DNA of 64,000 nt from the NCBI RefSeq assembly GCF_003863965.1, contig NZ_RRCN01000001.1, positions 5,352,304 through 5,416,303 of the forward strand, in the 5' to 3' direction. Both the position numbers and the translations under genes were made by a program. Shown here one piece after another: positions 15,847 through 23,924 of the stretch (its first letter is position 1; every line of letters starts with the position of its first letter). This DNA is from Paenibacillus oralis (lineage in GTDB: Bacteria > Bacillota > Bacilli > Paenibacillales > Paenibacillaceae). Under the pieces are notes generated by a model. The model was not told the origin of the DNA. It did no database searches and saw nothing but the letters and a program-made list of their open reading frames with translations.

Positions 15847-17148
15847 ATGGAGGAGATAACCCGCTCGCTGCTCGCTTGCCGGACGGAAGGACGGCCCTGC
15901 GTCGTGGCTGCGCTGATCGAGGTGGACGGCTCCGCCTACCGCCGCGAAGGGGCGCGCTGCCTCATCCACGAGGATGGGGAAGTGACGGGCATCCTCAGCG
16001 GCGGCTGCATCGAGGAGGATTTACGCGGGCACGCCGCGGAGGTGCTAAGTTCCGGCGAGCCGCTAAAGCTGTTCTACGACTTCCGGGTCAAAGGCGACGA
16101 CGTCTGGGGGCTTGGGCTCGGCTGCAACGGGGCGATCACCGTTTGGCTGGAGCCGTTTGATCCGGTGCGTCTTCCTGAGGCGGCGGACCGGATTTTATCC
16201 GACCAGCTGGGGCGGGCGGAAACGCGGGAGCCCTATGAGGCGGTGACGGTGATCGGCTCCTCCGATCCCGTCGCCGTTCCGCCGGGCACGCGCTGGGTTA
16301 GCCCCAGCGGGTCGTACGCCGGCCGGCTTGACGGCGGCCGGCCGGCCGGGCTGGTGCGAGACGTACGCGGCAGCTCCCGGCTGGAGCTGCTCGTCGAACG
16401 CATCGCACCGCGCCCGGAGCTGGTCATCGTCGGCGCCGGAGACGATGCCCGCGTGCTCTGCAGCATGGCGAAGATGCTGCAGTGGCGTGTCACCGTCGCC
16501 TATCATGCGACGGAGAAGGCAAGCGAAAGCCGGTTCCCGGAGGCGGACGAACTGCAGATCATTCCGAGGCTCGCCTTTGACCAAGTGGACGTTAAAGGCA
16601 AATTCGTGGTGGTCATGTCGCACAATCTCGACTTGGACCGGGAAGCGGTGCGGAAGATGCTTAAGCCGGAGGTGGCTTATCTGGGGCTTGTCGGCTCAAG
16701 ATACCGGCTGGAAAGAATATTGGAGCATATGGGAGTCGTGCGGAAACAGCCGCATAAGGCGGATGAAGCAGACGGAAGCCTTGGCGAAGCCGGGGAGCAG
16801 GGAACGGAGCAGAGAACGGAGCAGGGAACGGAGCAAGAGACGAAGCAGGGAACAGAGCAGGGAAAGGTGCAAGAGACGGAGCAAGGCGAAGCGTATCGCA
16901 GCGGCATAGACAGCACCCTGCTGGATAAGCTGTATTCCCCCGTCGGCCTGGATATCGGGGCGGAAACGCCGCAGGAGATCGCCATGAGTATCCTCGCGGA
17001 AATGTTGGCCTGCCGAAACGGCAAGCCCGGGGGGTTTTTGCGCGACCGCAAAGGACTGCGGGCGACATTTCCGTCCGCGCAGGTTGCCGAAGCGGGCTCT
17101 GCGCCGCGGGAGCTCTGCCGACGTTTGGAGACCACTTGCCATGTCTGA
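15847..17148 (+). CDS. XdhC/CoxI family protein with a repetitive insert
   Basis: About 433 residues from the ATG at 15847 (GGAG 11 bases upstream; the frame is open to 15781 but that TTG has no RBS). The N-terminal XdhC/CoxI domain shows DGSAYRREGARCLI, GILSGGCIEEDL and GLGLGCNGAITVWLEP. The C-terminal Rossmann domain has PELVIVGAGDDAR and YLGLVGSRYRLE, ending in YSPVGLDIGAETPQEIAMSILAEML. XdhC proteins insert or sulfurate the molybdenum cofactor of xanthine-dehydrogenase-type enzymes. No such enzyme is in the window. About 60 extra residues with a Glu-Gln-Thr-Gly repeat split the Rossmann domain before the LYSPVGLDIG block. It overlaps the next gene by eight bases. Confidence 0.87.
   Translation: MEEITRSLLACRTEGRPCVVAALIEVDGSAYRREGARCLIHEDGEVTGILSGGCIEEDLRGHAAEVLSSGEPLKLFYDFRVKGDDVWGLGLGCNGAITVWLEPFDPVRLPEAADRILSDQLGRAETREPYEAVTVIGSSDPVAVPPGTRWVSPSGSYAGRLDGGRPAGLVRDVRGSSRLELLVERIAPRPELVIVGAGDDARVLCSMAKMLQWRVTVAYHATEKASESRFPEADELQIIPRLAFDQVDVKGKFVVVMSHNLDLDREAVRKMLKPEVAYLGLVGSRYRLERILEHMGVVRKQPHKADEADGSLGEAGEQGTEQRTEQGTEQETKQGTEQGKVQETEQGEAYRSGIDSTLLDKLYSPVGLDIGAETPQEIAMSILAEMLACRNGKPGGFLRDRKGLRATFPSAQVAEAGSAPRELCRRLETTCHV
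16801..16884 (+). repeat. 12-base tandem repeat inside the xdhC-like gene
   Basis: Seven consecutive 12-base units of the type GGAACGGAGCAG encode GTEQ, RTEQ, GTEQ, ETKQ, GTEQ, GKVQ and ETEQ. The unit length keeps the frame. Confidence 0.9.
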
Positions 17149-17830
17149 CGCGGCAAACGCCGTTTGGGCGCTGATTCTTGCCGGCGGGGCGTCGGTGCGG
17201 ATGGGGCGGCCCAAGCTGCTGCTTCCGGCGCCCCAGGGCAATGTGCTTAAGCAAACGGTATATCAGGCGTTGTCGTCGGGAAATTGCCGGGTTGCGGTGA
17301 TCGCCGCCCAAAACGGGCCGTTAAAGCGGGAGCACCTGGAAGTCCGGCCGGAGCTGCAGAAGGGAGCCGGAGTAATGACGGCAACGGAAGCGCACCATGT
17401 CCGGCCGGCTCCAGCAGAGTCCGTCGAATGGCTGGAAACGGACTCAGCGGCCCACGGACTCGGCGCTTCACTGGCCGCAGGCGTACGGCAGCTGCGGGCG
17501 CGCCATTCGCCGGCGGCCATCCTGGTGCTGCTCGGCGATCAGCCGGAGATGAAACCCGGGGCAATCCGCCGTGTGGCCGATACGTTCCGGGAAACAGGAA
17601 CTTTGATCGTTCAGGCCCGCTATAAGGATCGTCCGGCCCATCCGGTGCTGTTTGCCGCCCCGCTGTTTGCCGAACTGACCGCGCTGAACGGCGACGCGGG
17701 CGCCAAAGAACTATTGCGCAAATACGAGGAGCGCATCGTTTATGCCGATCTTCCCGGTCCTGCGCCGAGCGACATCGACACGCCGGAGGACTATCGAAGT
17801 TATGTGCGGAATGCTTTTTCCAAAAGTTGA
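17141..17830 (+). CDS. MocA/MobA-like nucleotidyltransferase (Mo-cofactor)
   Basis: About 229 residues from the ATG at 17141, which overlaps the xdhC-like stop (ATGTCTGA) and has GGAG upstream. The N-terminus ALILAGGASVRMGRPKLLLP is the nucleotide-binding loop of NTP_transf_3 proteins; ILVLLGDQPEMKP holds the metal-binding Asp, and LNGDAGAKELL and DIDTPEDY are further family blocks. The pairing with XdhC points to MocA, which adds CMP to molybdopterin for hydroxylases of the xanthine dehydrogenase family. MobA or a sugar nucleotidyltransferase is less likely. Translational coupling supports joint function. Confidence 0.85.
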   Translation: MSDAANAVWALILAGGASVRMGRPKLLLPAPQGNVLKQTVYQALSSGNCRVAVIAAQNGPLKREHLEVRPELQKGAGVMTATEAHHVRPAPAESVEWLETDSAAHGLGASLAAGVRQLRARHSPAAILVLLGDQPEMKPGAIRRVADTFRETGTLIVQARYKDRPAHPVLFAAPLFAELTALNGDAGAKELLRKYEERIVYADLPGPAPSDIDTPEDYRSYVRNAFSKS

Positions 17831-17855
17831 CTTGCCGTGAGTGAGACGTTATTCT
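17827..17855 (+). promoter_or_regulatory. Candidate promoter for the 95-residue protein gene
   Basis: TTGACT (17827-17832), 17-base spacer, TATTCT (17850-17855), overlapping the end of the mocA-like gene. Confidence 0.45.
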
Positions 17856-17885
17856 TAGGTCAATCCATATTAGGAGTGATGTAAG

Positions 17886-18173
17886 ATGGAGCTCACATAC
17901 CGGTTTGATCCCGAGCGCCTGGAGATCCGTGAAACGGCGGGCGACGCCGATGTGGAGTTTGAGATCACCTTTCTGCAGAAAGAGCCGATGCTGGAGAAAA
18001 TGCGGGACGTGCAGAAACGGTTTGAGGAAAACGACGTATATACTGATGTTTTGTTCTATATGAACGAGGGCAGGGAACAACAATTTAAGGTCGTGGTCCG
18101 GAAGGATTTCTACTTGGACTTTATTTTGGCGCTGCTGAAACACCAGCTTTTGAACCGGGTTGAATGGACGTAA
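17886..18173 (+). CDS. Conserved-looking hypothetical protein
   Basis: A 95-residue soluble protein starting MELTYRFDPERLEIRETAGD, with a ferredoxin-like alternation of strands and helices (DVEFEITFLQKEPMLEKMRDVQKRF, then EQQFKVVVRKDFYLDFILALLKHQLL). RBS TAGGAGTG. A strong terminator begins about ten bases after the stop. I do not recognise the family. The neighbours (mocA-like upstream, convergent unknown gene downstream) give no functional clue. Confidence 0.75.
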   Translation: MELTYRFDPERLEIRETAGDADVEFEITFLQKEPMLEKMRDVQKRFEENDVYTDVLFYMNEGREQQFKVVVRKDFYLDFILALLKHQLLNRVEWT

Positions 18174-18182
18174 ACACAAAAC

Positions 18183-18238
18183 AGAAGATCGCCGCTTTCT
18201 GCGCCTTCCTGGCCTGGATGGGGCGATCTTCTTTATTT
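18183..18238. terminator. Terminator between convergent genes
   Basis: AGAAGATCGCC (18183-18193) with GGCGATCTTCT (18222-18232), then TTATTT. It serves the plus-strand gene, and perhaps both directions. Confidence 0.85.
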
Positions 18239-18255
18239 GTTGGTACGAGAAGCGA

Positions 18256-18678
18256 TTACCCGATGGCCGTAGCTGTAAAAACGATCGGACCTACAACTCT
18301 TGCCGCGGCATTGTTGTCTTGATTTTCCACGATTAACTGGTAATTTTGCGTGCCGAGAGGAGCTTGCTCTACCATATTCACGGTGATCAGGCCCCAATCG
18401 TTAAAGAGATCTTCCAATTCCACGAGCCCGTAAAATATTTCGGTACCCGCCCTCCAAATCCGCACCAAAATATTCGGGGTATCGGCTAACGCCTCGACAC
18501 CGATCGTGGCTTTCAGTTCAACCCGGTTGTTAAATGAAGCGGGGTTTGCCGGATCAATAAACACCGAGACGGCGGCGATTTGGACGCCGGCCGGTGAAAT
18601 AGGGATCGGGATCGCCGGACCGACATTGGTTGCGGGCGAAACTACCGATGCATTGTAATCCAATAATGTTCTTGCCAT
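18256..18678 (-). CDS. Beta-rich protein of unknown function
   Basis: A 140-residue protein with an excellent RBS (AAAGGAGATGA) before ATG. The sequence is Pro/Val/Ile-rich with strand-turn spacing (IPIPISPAGVQIAAVSVFIDPANP, RVELKATIGVEA, NILVRIWRAGTEIFYG, NYQLIVENQD, IVFTATAIG), suggesting an all-beta sandwich. It has no signal peptide, transmembrane segment or cysteine. Proteins with this feel occur on spore surfaces, but I cannot place it in a named family. It is a single gene opposite the MFS/MarR pair. Confidence 0.7.
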   Translation of the reverse strand: MARTLLDYNASVVSPATNVGPAIPIPISPAGVQIAAVSVFIDPANPASFNNRVELKATIGVEALADTPNILVRIWRAGTEIFYGLVELEDLFNDWGLITVNMVEQAPLGTQNYQLIVENQDNNAAARVVGPIVFTATAIG

Positions 18679-18904
18679 AGGACTATCATCTCCTTTCGTT
18701 TTCTGCTCTTATTTTATGTTGCTAAACGACACCCGTTTGGATAAAGGTAGCGGTTCAGTTGACTCAATTTGGTAAGCCAAGCAGGTAGGCGCAGGGATCA
18801 TTCCCGCAAGTTTTTTTGCCGCTTAACCCGCAAAAAAAACGGCCGCCTCCGGCTGGTTACCGGTAGAAAGCCGTTTATCATCATCGAAAGTTGTAAGCGA
18901 AGGC

Positions 18905-20383
18905 CTACTGCGAACGCAGCTGTTCGCCGCGAACGGCGCGTTTGGCCGACCATAAACGCCAGCCCGTCAGCACCGCGGCTACCAGGCAAATGGTCGCCGA
19001 GGTCATAAAGACGATGTGCATGCCGGAGAGGAACAGGTCGGGGCGACCCGGCACCAATCCGGTAACCCGCTGGCCAGCCAGGCTGCTCATGACGCCAAAC
19101 AAGGTCGTGGTGGCGACCGTAATCCCAACCACCATGCCGATGTTGCGTACGAGCGAGTTGATGCTGCCGGCGATCCCCAGCTGCGTTTTCGGCACCTTGG
19201 ACATCACCAGCGAATTGTTGGGCGATTGGAACAAGCCGCTTCCAAGACCGAGCATCGCGATCCATACACCGACCAGGAAAATGGGGCTGCTGCCGTGAAG
19301 ACCGGCCAGGCCAACCTGGGCGACGACCATCACAATCAGGCCAGCGAAGGTGAGCAGCTCGGAACCGATTTTGTCCGACAATGCGCCGCTGAGCGGAGCG
19401 ACAATCACCATCACGATCGGGAACAGCATCATCAGCAGCCCGGCCTGCGACGGGGAAAGGTTCAAAATGCTCTGTGTATAAAATGGCGCGATGATATTAA
19501 AACAAAAATTGGCGACAAAAACGAGAAATCCGCACAGGATGCTTAGGCTGAACAGCGGATTTTTAAACAGCGACAGCTGCAGCATCGGTTCGGACTTGCG
19601 CGTTTCGATCCAGAGAAAAACGATAAACACCACGGCCGCAATGATCAGGGCCGCGATAATACGCGGGTCGCGGTAGCCGATTTGCTGTCCCAGCAGCAAG
19701 CCGGAGAATAAAGCGAGAATAAATAAAGGGAACAGCAGGCTGCCGGCTTTGTCGATTTTCACCCGCAGTTTGGTGCGGTCCGCAGGCAGCGTTCTCCAGC
19801 CGAGCGCGATAGCGATGAGCCCTACCGGAATGTTGACCCAGAAAATATACTCCCAGCCGAGCGCCGACACGATGACCCCGCCCAAACTCGGTCCGGCGAT
19901 GCTGCCCAAGGATACGAATGTGCCGATCAAGCCTAACGCCCGACCCCGTTCATTTGCCGGAAAAATATCGGTGATAATGCCTTGGCTGTTCGCCATCGTC
20001 ATCGATGCGCCCAGCGCCTGGATCAACCGCGACCCGACCAGCATCGTAAGCGTTGAGCTGAACCCGCAAAGCAGCGAGCCCACAGTAAAAATGATCATAC
20101 CCCACTTGAAAACTTTGATCTTTCCGACGATGTCCCCCAGCTTGCCGAAAAAAAGAATCGCCGCGCAGATCATCAATAAATAGGCGGTCACCACCCATTC
20201 CGCCTCCGCGACCTGCAGGTCCAGGCGCTTCGAAATGACCGGGAGCGCGATATTGACAATGCTGCCGTCGAGCGTCGACATAAACGTGAACAGATTCAGC
20301 ACGACCAGAATCAGCCAGCGCCGTTTTTGGATTTGCGGATCCTCCTGATAGGATACAGGAACGCCTTTACTTTCCGTTTGCAT
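18905..20383 (-). CDS. MFS multidrug exporter, EmrB/QacA (DHA2) family
   Basis: About 492 residues from the ATG at 20383 (RBS GAGAGGTG eight bases upstream; the longer frame to 20440 crosses a regulatory palindrome). The DHA2 14-helix pattern is visible: FMSTLDGSIVNIALP in helix 1 (motif D1), FGKLGDIVGKIKVFKWG (motif A), RLIQALGASMTMANSQGIITDIFP (motif B), and FVSLGSIAGPSLGGVI (motif C). It exports drugs or toxic compounds by proton antiport. It is divergent from a MarR gene with two copies of a 14-base palindrome between, a typical self-contained efflux-regulator pair. Confidence 0.9.
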   Translation of the reverse strand: MQTESKGVPVSYQEDPQIQKRRWLILVVLNLFTFMSTLDGSIVNIALPVISKRLDLQVAEAEWVVTAYLLMICAAILFFGKLGDIVGKIKVFKWGMIIFTVGSLLCGFSSTLTMLVGSRLIQALGASMTMANSQGIITDIFPANERGRALGLIGTFVSLGSIAGPSLGGVIVSALGWEYIFWVNIPVGLIAIALGWRTLPADRTKLRVKIDKAGSLLFPLFILALFSGLLLGQQIGYRDPRIIAALIIAAVVFIVFLWIETRKSEPMLQLSLFKNPLFSLSILCGFLVFVANFCFNIIAPFYTQSILNLSPSQAGLLMMLFPIVMVIVAPLSGALSDKIGSELLTFAGLIVMVVAQVGLAGLHGSSPIFLVGVWIAMLGLGSGLFQSPNNSLVMSKVPKTQLGIAGSINSLVRNIGMVVGITVATTTLFGVMSSLAGQRVTGLVPGRPDLFLSGMHIVFMTSATICLVAAVLTGWRLWSAKRAVRGEQLRSQ

Positions 20384-20427
20384 AAAATTTACACCTCTCT
20401 TGTTCGGTAAACCCAAAGATTGCATTT

Positions 20428-20441
20428 GTTGCGCACGCAAC
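20428..20441. promoter_or_regulatory. MarR-type operator 1
   Basis: GTTGCGCACGCAAC, a near-perfect palindrome with the same GTTGCGC-N2-GCAAC frame as the site at 20474. It lies upstream of the exporter gene. Confidence 0.75.
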
Positions 20442-20473
20442 TTTTTTTGCTGGTTCCAGTTTACTCCGATTTA

Positions 20474-20503
20474 GTTGCGCTTGCAACAGATTTTTAGTAA
20501 AAT
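20474..20503 (+). promoter_or_regulatory. MarR-type operator 2 and marR promoter
   Basis: GTTGCGCTTGCAAC (20474-20487) matches operator 1, centre to centre 46 bases apart. Its TTGCGC can serve as -35 for a -10 TAAAAT at 20498-20503 with a 17-base spacer, so binding would block the regulator's own transcription. Confidence 0.7.
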
Positions 20504-20540
20504 TTTCGTAAAACAGACCGCTCGCAAAGAGGTGAAAGGG

Positions 20541-20966
20541 ATGGAGAAGTTTTTCGTCGGCAAGTTGATCTCATACATCCAGCGCATGAACCAAAAGCAG
20601 CTGGCCGCCTTGCTGAAGCCTTACGACATCGGCGGCGGGGGGCACCACACTTACCTGAAGGCTATTTTGGCGAACCCCGGGATCAATCAGGATCAACTGA
20701 CAAGCGAAGCCAAGTTCGACAAAGCGACCACGGCCCGCTGCGTAAAGCAGCTGGAGGAGGCGGGCTATGTTTACCGCCGGATCGACGATCATGACCGCCG
20801 CTCCTACCGGTTGTATCCGACCCAAAAGGCCAAAGACTTCGAGCCGACACTGCGGCGGATTTTTGAGGAACATAACCGCCGGTTTACAAGCTGCTTGACG
20901 GAGGCGGAAAAGGAACAGCTATCGAGTTTGCTGCAAAAGATCTATGACAGCTATCAGGCGGATTAA
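20541..20966 (+). CDS. MarR-family transcriptional regulator
   Basis: About 141 residues from the ATG at 20541 (AAGAGGTGAAAGGG as RBS; the open frame to 20475 is upstream sequence). The winged helix is recognisable: NPGINQDQLTSEAKFDKATTARCVKQLEEAGYVYRRIDDHDRRSYRLYPTQKA, where the DxRxxxLxLT-like wing reads DDHDRRSYRLYPT. As a dimer it should bind the two palindromes in the divergent intergenic region and repress the exporter until a ligand binds. Confidence 0.9.
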   Translation: MEKFFVGKLISYIQRMNQKQLAALLKPYDIGGGGHHTYLKAILANPGINQDQLTSEAKFDKATTARCVKQLEEAGYVYRRIDDHDRRSYRLYPTQKAKDFEPTLRRIFEEHNRRFTSCLTEAEKEQLSSLLQKIYDSYQAD

Positions 20967-21022
20967 AGCTGCAGTCGGAACTATTTTTCCTAGGTTCAAT
21001 CCGTATTATTTATAGAAGCGGC

Positions 21023-21583
21023 TTAATGTCCGCGGAACGATTTTTGATGGAACGAAGTGATATCGCGGAAAAGGGACTGCCCGTCATCCGTGACGGCAAA
21101 GCCGGCGGACAGCGGAAGGTAGAGGGCGCGGTAGGGCTCGGGCACCCAAATATATTGGTGTACATAAGAGGTGGCTATAAAACCGCAGCGTTTCCAAAAT
21201 TTTAGGCGGCTGCGGTTTTCCTCCGTATCTTCCGCCTCGGCTTCAATGATGATTGCCTTGACCTGGCTTTCGCCAGCTGCCCAATCGCGGATTTGCTTGA
21301 AAAAGCCCGCTCCCAGCCCTTTTCCGCGCAAATCGCGGCGGATGGCCATATAATCCAGGATCAGCCGCTTATTTTCCGCCGGGCCGCTAAATCCGGTAAT
21401 CGCCATGGCGGCCGCTTCGCCGTCCAGGGCCCCGGCGTGTATGCAGGCTACCCCTTTGTTTAACATGCTCCGCAGCACTTTCTCCGGTTTGGCCCCGTGC
21501 GGGAAGGCTTCCCGGTAAATCGGACCAAGCCGTTCCCACCAAGTTTCGTCCCAATGTGTTTTTGTTTCGAGCGTTAGCTGCAA
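21023..21583 (-). CDS. GNAT-family N-acetyltransferase
   Basis: A 186-residue GNAT-fold protein. The acetyl-CoA pyrophosphate-binding loop is IRRDLRGKGLGAGFFKQI, preceded by strand 4 (LILDYMAI) and followed by IIIEAEAEDTEENRSRLKFWKRCGF. TTG start with TAGGAGG eight bases upstream. The substrate cannot be told from sequence. It is monocistronic, convergent with marR and divergent from the DMT-Crp operon. Confidence 0.85.
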   Translation of the reverse strand: MQLTLETKTHWDETWWERLGPIYREAFPHGAKPEKVLRSMLNKGVACIHAGALDGEAAAMAITGFSGPAENKRLILDYMAIRRDLRGKGLGAGFFKQIRDWAAGESQVKAIIIEAEAEDTEENRSRLKFWKRCGFIATSYVHQYIWVPEPYRALYLPLSAGFAVTDDGQSLFRDITSFHQKSFRGH

Positions 21584-21683
21584 TGAAGGCGCCTCCTATA
21601 ATAGTGAATGAATGCGAAACAGCTTGCTTTTAAATATTATTACAGCGCCGTAGCCTCGGCAAATTTTAGTTGTTCCAAACTTC

Positions 21684-21728
21684 AGGACATATGTCCTTTC
21701 CAAATGGTCCCGTGTTATCTTTTAATAT
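21684..21728 (+). promoter_or_regulatory. Crp/Fnr-like operator and promoter of the DMT-Crp-DMT operon
   Basis: AGGACATATGTCCT (21684-21697) is a perfect 14-base palindrome. A -10 TAATAT lies at 21723-21728 without a good -35. The palindrome centre falls about 42-44 bases before the expected start, the class-II activator position of Crp/Fnr proteins. The operon's own Crp-like protein is the obvious candidate. Confidence 0.6.
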
Positions 21729-21756
21729 GAACAGACTATGAAGAGGGGAGAACACC

Positions 21757-22182
21757 ATGAAAGGCTTGTTATTTGCGTTTATGGCCGGAGCCTTTATTAC
21801 GCTCCAAGGGGTGGCGAACGCGCGGATCAGCTCGAGCATCGGCACCTGGCCGGCGGCCGCGCTGACCCAATTCACCGGCTTTGCCGCGGCATTGCTCATC
21901 TGGCTGTTTATCCGGGACGGCAATCTGAAACAGCTGGGGCGTGTGCAGCCGTTGTATCTCGGCGGTGGAGCGCTCGCGGCTATTATTATTTTCTCCAATG
22001 TCACGGCGATTCAGCACGTCGGCGTCACGCTTTCGATCGCGGCCGTCCTGATCGCGCAATTGTGCATCACCTTTTTGATTGACAGCACCGGATGGTTTGG
22101 CATCCCAAAGAAAAAAATGCGGCTGCCGCAATTTGTCGGCATCGCGCTTATGATCGCCGGCGTCGCGATTCTTAAATTGTAG
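21757..22182 (+). CDS. DMT-superfamily transporter subunit, YdcZ (DUF606) family
   Basis: A 141-residue membrane protein with four or five hydrophobic helices. The N-terminus (MKGLLFAFMAGAFITLQGVANARIS) carries the DUF606 motif GxxxxxQxxxNxxL in the form GAFITLQGVANARIS, and the C-terminal half has QHVGVTLSIAAVLIAQL and GWFGIPKK. The half-size length is typical of DUF606 proteins, which are thought to act as dimers of small units. The ligand is unknown. A second DUF606 gene follows after the regulator, so the two may form a heteromer. Confidence 0.85.
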   Translation: MKGLLFAFMAGAFITLQGVANARISSSIGTWPAAALTQFTGFAAALLIWLFIRDGNLKQLGRVQPLYLGGGALAAIIIFSNVTAIQHVGVTLSIAAVLIAQLCITFLIDSTGWFGIPKKKMRLPQFVGIALMIAGVAILKL

Positions 22183-22212
22183 GCCGGCCGGAGGCTTGGA
22201 GGGAATCGGAAC

Positions 22213-22911
22213 TTGAATGAAATCGAAGATCGCGGGCTGCTTAAAGCCTATATGCGGGCGTATCAATTGGATAACATATTTACGGAACCGCTTATCCCGC
22301 ACCTGACGCTGTTTGCTTTCGATCAGGGCGAGTTGATTTGCGCCCAAGGGGAGCCTTCCGGGGTGATGTATGTTTTGGTGAAAGGCAAAATCAAAATATA
22401 CAACACGTCGGAGGAAGGCCGCACGCTTATCATTTCCTTCAAGACGCCGCTTGAAGTGATCGGGGATGTGGAGTATATCCGGAACGGAGACATCATCAAC
22501 ACGGTCGAGGCGGTGTCGCCGGTGCATATGATCGGGGTGGAATACCGCTGGCTGCGGAAATACTGCGGCGACCATTCCCCGCTGCTGCATTTCTTGCTGG
22601 ACATCATCACCAAAAAGTTTTACATGAAGTCGAGCTCAATGAGCTTTAATTTATTGTATCCGGTGGAGGTCAGGCTCGCGAGCTATTTGCTGTCCGTAAC
22701 GTTTGACGAATCCGATGCGGATTTTAGGGGAGAGCTTAGCACATCCGACCTGACGGATGCGGCCAACCTGATCGGCACCAGCTACCGGCATCTGAACCGG
22801 GTGCTGCAAAAGTTCGGCGCCCGCGGGTTGATCGAACGGAGCCGGAAGGGCATTTTGGTCAAGGACAGGGAAGGCCTGCAAAAGCTGACCCACCGGAATA
22901 TCTACGAATAA
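22213..22911 (+). CDS. Crp/Fnr-family transcriptional regulator, YeiL-like
   Basis: A 232-residue protein: cyclic-nucleotide-binding-like domain (about 25-140, with FDQGELICAQGEPSGVMYVLVKGKIKIY) and C-terminal winged helix (DLTDAANLIGTSYRHLNRVLQKFGARGLIERSRKGILV). The C-terminal HTH TSYRHLNRVLQKF is the recognition helix. There is no Fnr-type four-cysteine N-terminus. The TTG start is fixed by GGAGGGAATCGG upstream. The overall build recalls YeiL of E. coli. It lies between two DUF606 transporter genes and probably controls the operon through the palindrome at 21684. Confidence 0.85.
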   Translation: MNEIEDRGLLKAYMRAYQLDNIFTEPLIPHLTLFAFDQGELICAQGEPSGVMYVLVKGKIKIYNTSEEGRTLIISFKTPLEVIGDVEYIRNGDIINTVEAVSPVHMIGVEYRWLRKYCGDHSPLLHFLLDIITKKFYMKSSSMSFNLLYPVEVRLASYLLSVTFDESDADFRGELSTSDLTDAANLIGTSYRHLNRVLQKFGARGLIERSRKGILVKDREGLQKLTHRNIYE

Positions 22912-22924
22912 CCGGGAGGAAACC

Positions 22925-23416
22925 ATGGTTTTAGGGATCTTGTTGGCGCTGATCGCGGGGGCGCTGGTCGGCATGCAAAATATTTTTAACAACAAAGTCA
23001 ATGAGCATACGGGCACCTGGACGACCACCACGTTGGTGCTTGGCCTCGGGTTCGCCGCTTCTTTTGTGATCGGATTTTTGTTCGAAGGGAAAAATATGTT
23101 CGCGCTGCACGATATGCAGCCGTGGTTTTATTTCAGCGGCTTGATCGGCGTAGGTGTCGTCACCTGCATGGTGCAGGGAGTTAAACGTTTGGGGCCGACA
23201 TATGCCGTGGCAATCGTCATGACCTCTGAGCTGGGATTTGCTTTATTGTTCGATTCCATGGGCTGGCTCGGGCTGCAGAAGGTTCCGTTTACCCCGAAGC
23301 AGCTGATTGGCGTATTGGTCATTGTCGGCGGGATTTTTGTGTATAAAATGGGCGAGCGCCATCGGTCCGAACAGGCGGCCCGCGCCAAGAAGGCTAAGCA
23401 GGAAGCGTTGAACTGA
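22925..23416 (+). CDS. DMT-superfamily transporter subunit, YdcZ (DUF606) family
   Basis: A 163-residue membrane protein of four or five helices, paralogous to the 21757 gene. It starts VLGILLALIAGALVGMQNIFNNKVNEHTGTW, where GALVGMQNIFNNKV is the family motif, and has SELGFALLFDSMGWLGLQK, parallel to the STGWFGIPKK segment of its partner. It ends in a basic tail. ATG start with CGGGAGG upstream, 13 bases after the regulator. Presumed to work with the first DUF606 protein. Confidence 0.85.
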   Translation: MVLGILLALIAGALVGMQNIFNNKVNEHTGTWTTTTLVLGLGFAASFVIGFLFEGKNMFALHDMQPWFYFSGLIGVGVVTCMVQGVKRLGPTYAVAIVMTSELGFALLFDSMGWLGLQKVPFTPKQLIGVLVIVGGIFVYKMGERHRSEQAARAKKAKQEALN

Positions 23417-23443
23417 GGACCTAGAGAACGAGGAGGAAATAAC

Positions 23444-23845
23444 ATGCCGGAGCATATCGATAAAATCGCCTGGATTTGTATTAAGGATCAGCGGATTTTG
23501 GGCGTCCGTTCCAAGGGGAAGGAACTTTTCTATTTTCCCGGAGGCAAGCGGGAGCCCGGTGAAACCGACGCCGAAACACTGCAGCGCGAAATCGGCGAGG
23601 AGCTGTCCGTTCGCATCAAACCGGAGACGATCGCGTATTATGGTGCGTTTGAAGCCCAGGCCGACGGCAAGCCGGAAGGGGTGCTCGTCAAAATGACGTG
23701 TTATACGGCCGATTACTCCGGGGAGCTTGCGCCCGCTTCCGAAATCGCGGAGTTGGCCTGGCTCAGTTATGCCGACCTGGACCGGGCGTCGCTGATCAGC
23801 CGGATCATTTTTGACGAGCTGTATGAGAAGAACCTGCTGGTATGA
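23444..23845 (+). CDS. Nudix hydrolase
   Basis: A 133-residue Nudix protein. The box GGKREPGETDAETLQREIGEEL (about 33-54) fits GX5EX7REUXEEXGU, with Ser in place of the last Gly. Such enzymes cleave nucleoside diphosphates linked to another group; this substrate is unknown. The RBS (GAGGAGG) is strong, and it starts 27 bases after the second transporter gene, so it could be the last gene of that operon. Confidence 0.85.
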   Translation: MPEHIDKIAWICIKDQRILGVRSKGKELFYFPGGKREPGETDAETLQREIGEELSVRIKPETIAYYGAFEAQADGKPEGVLVKMTCYTADYSGELAPASEIAELAWLSYADLDRASLISRIIFDELYEKNLLV

Positions 23846-23924
23846 TGAAGGCATCCGGTTTGGCGTTCGACCGGTAGGGAACCGCTCGGGTTGGTGGTGT
23901 CCCGTTCCTAACGGCGGGGGACAT

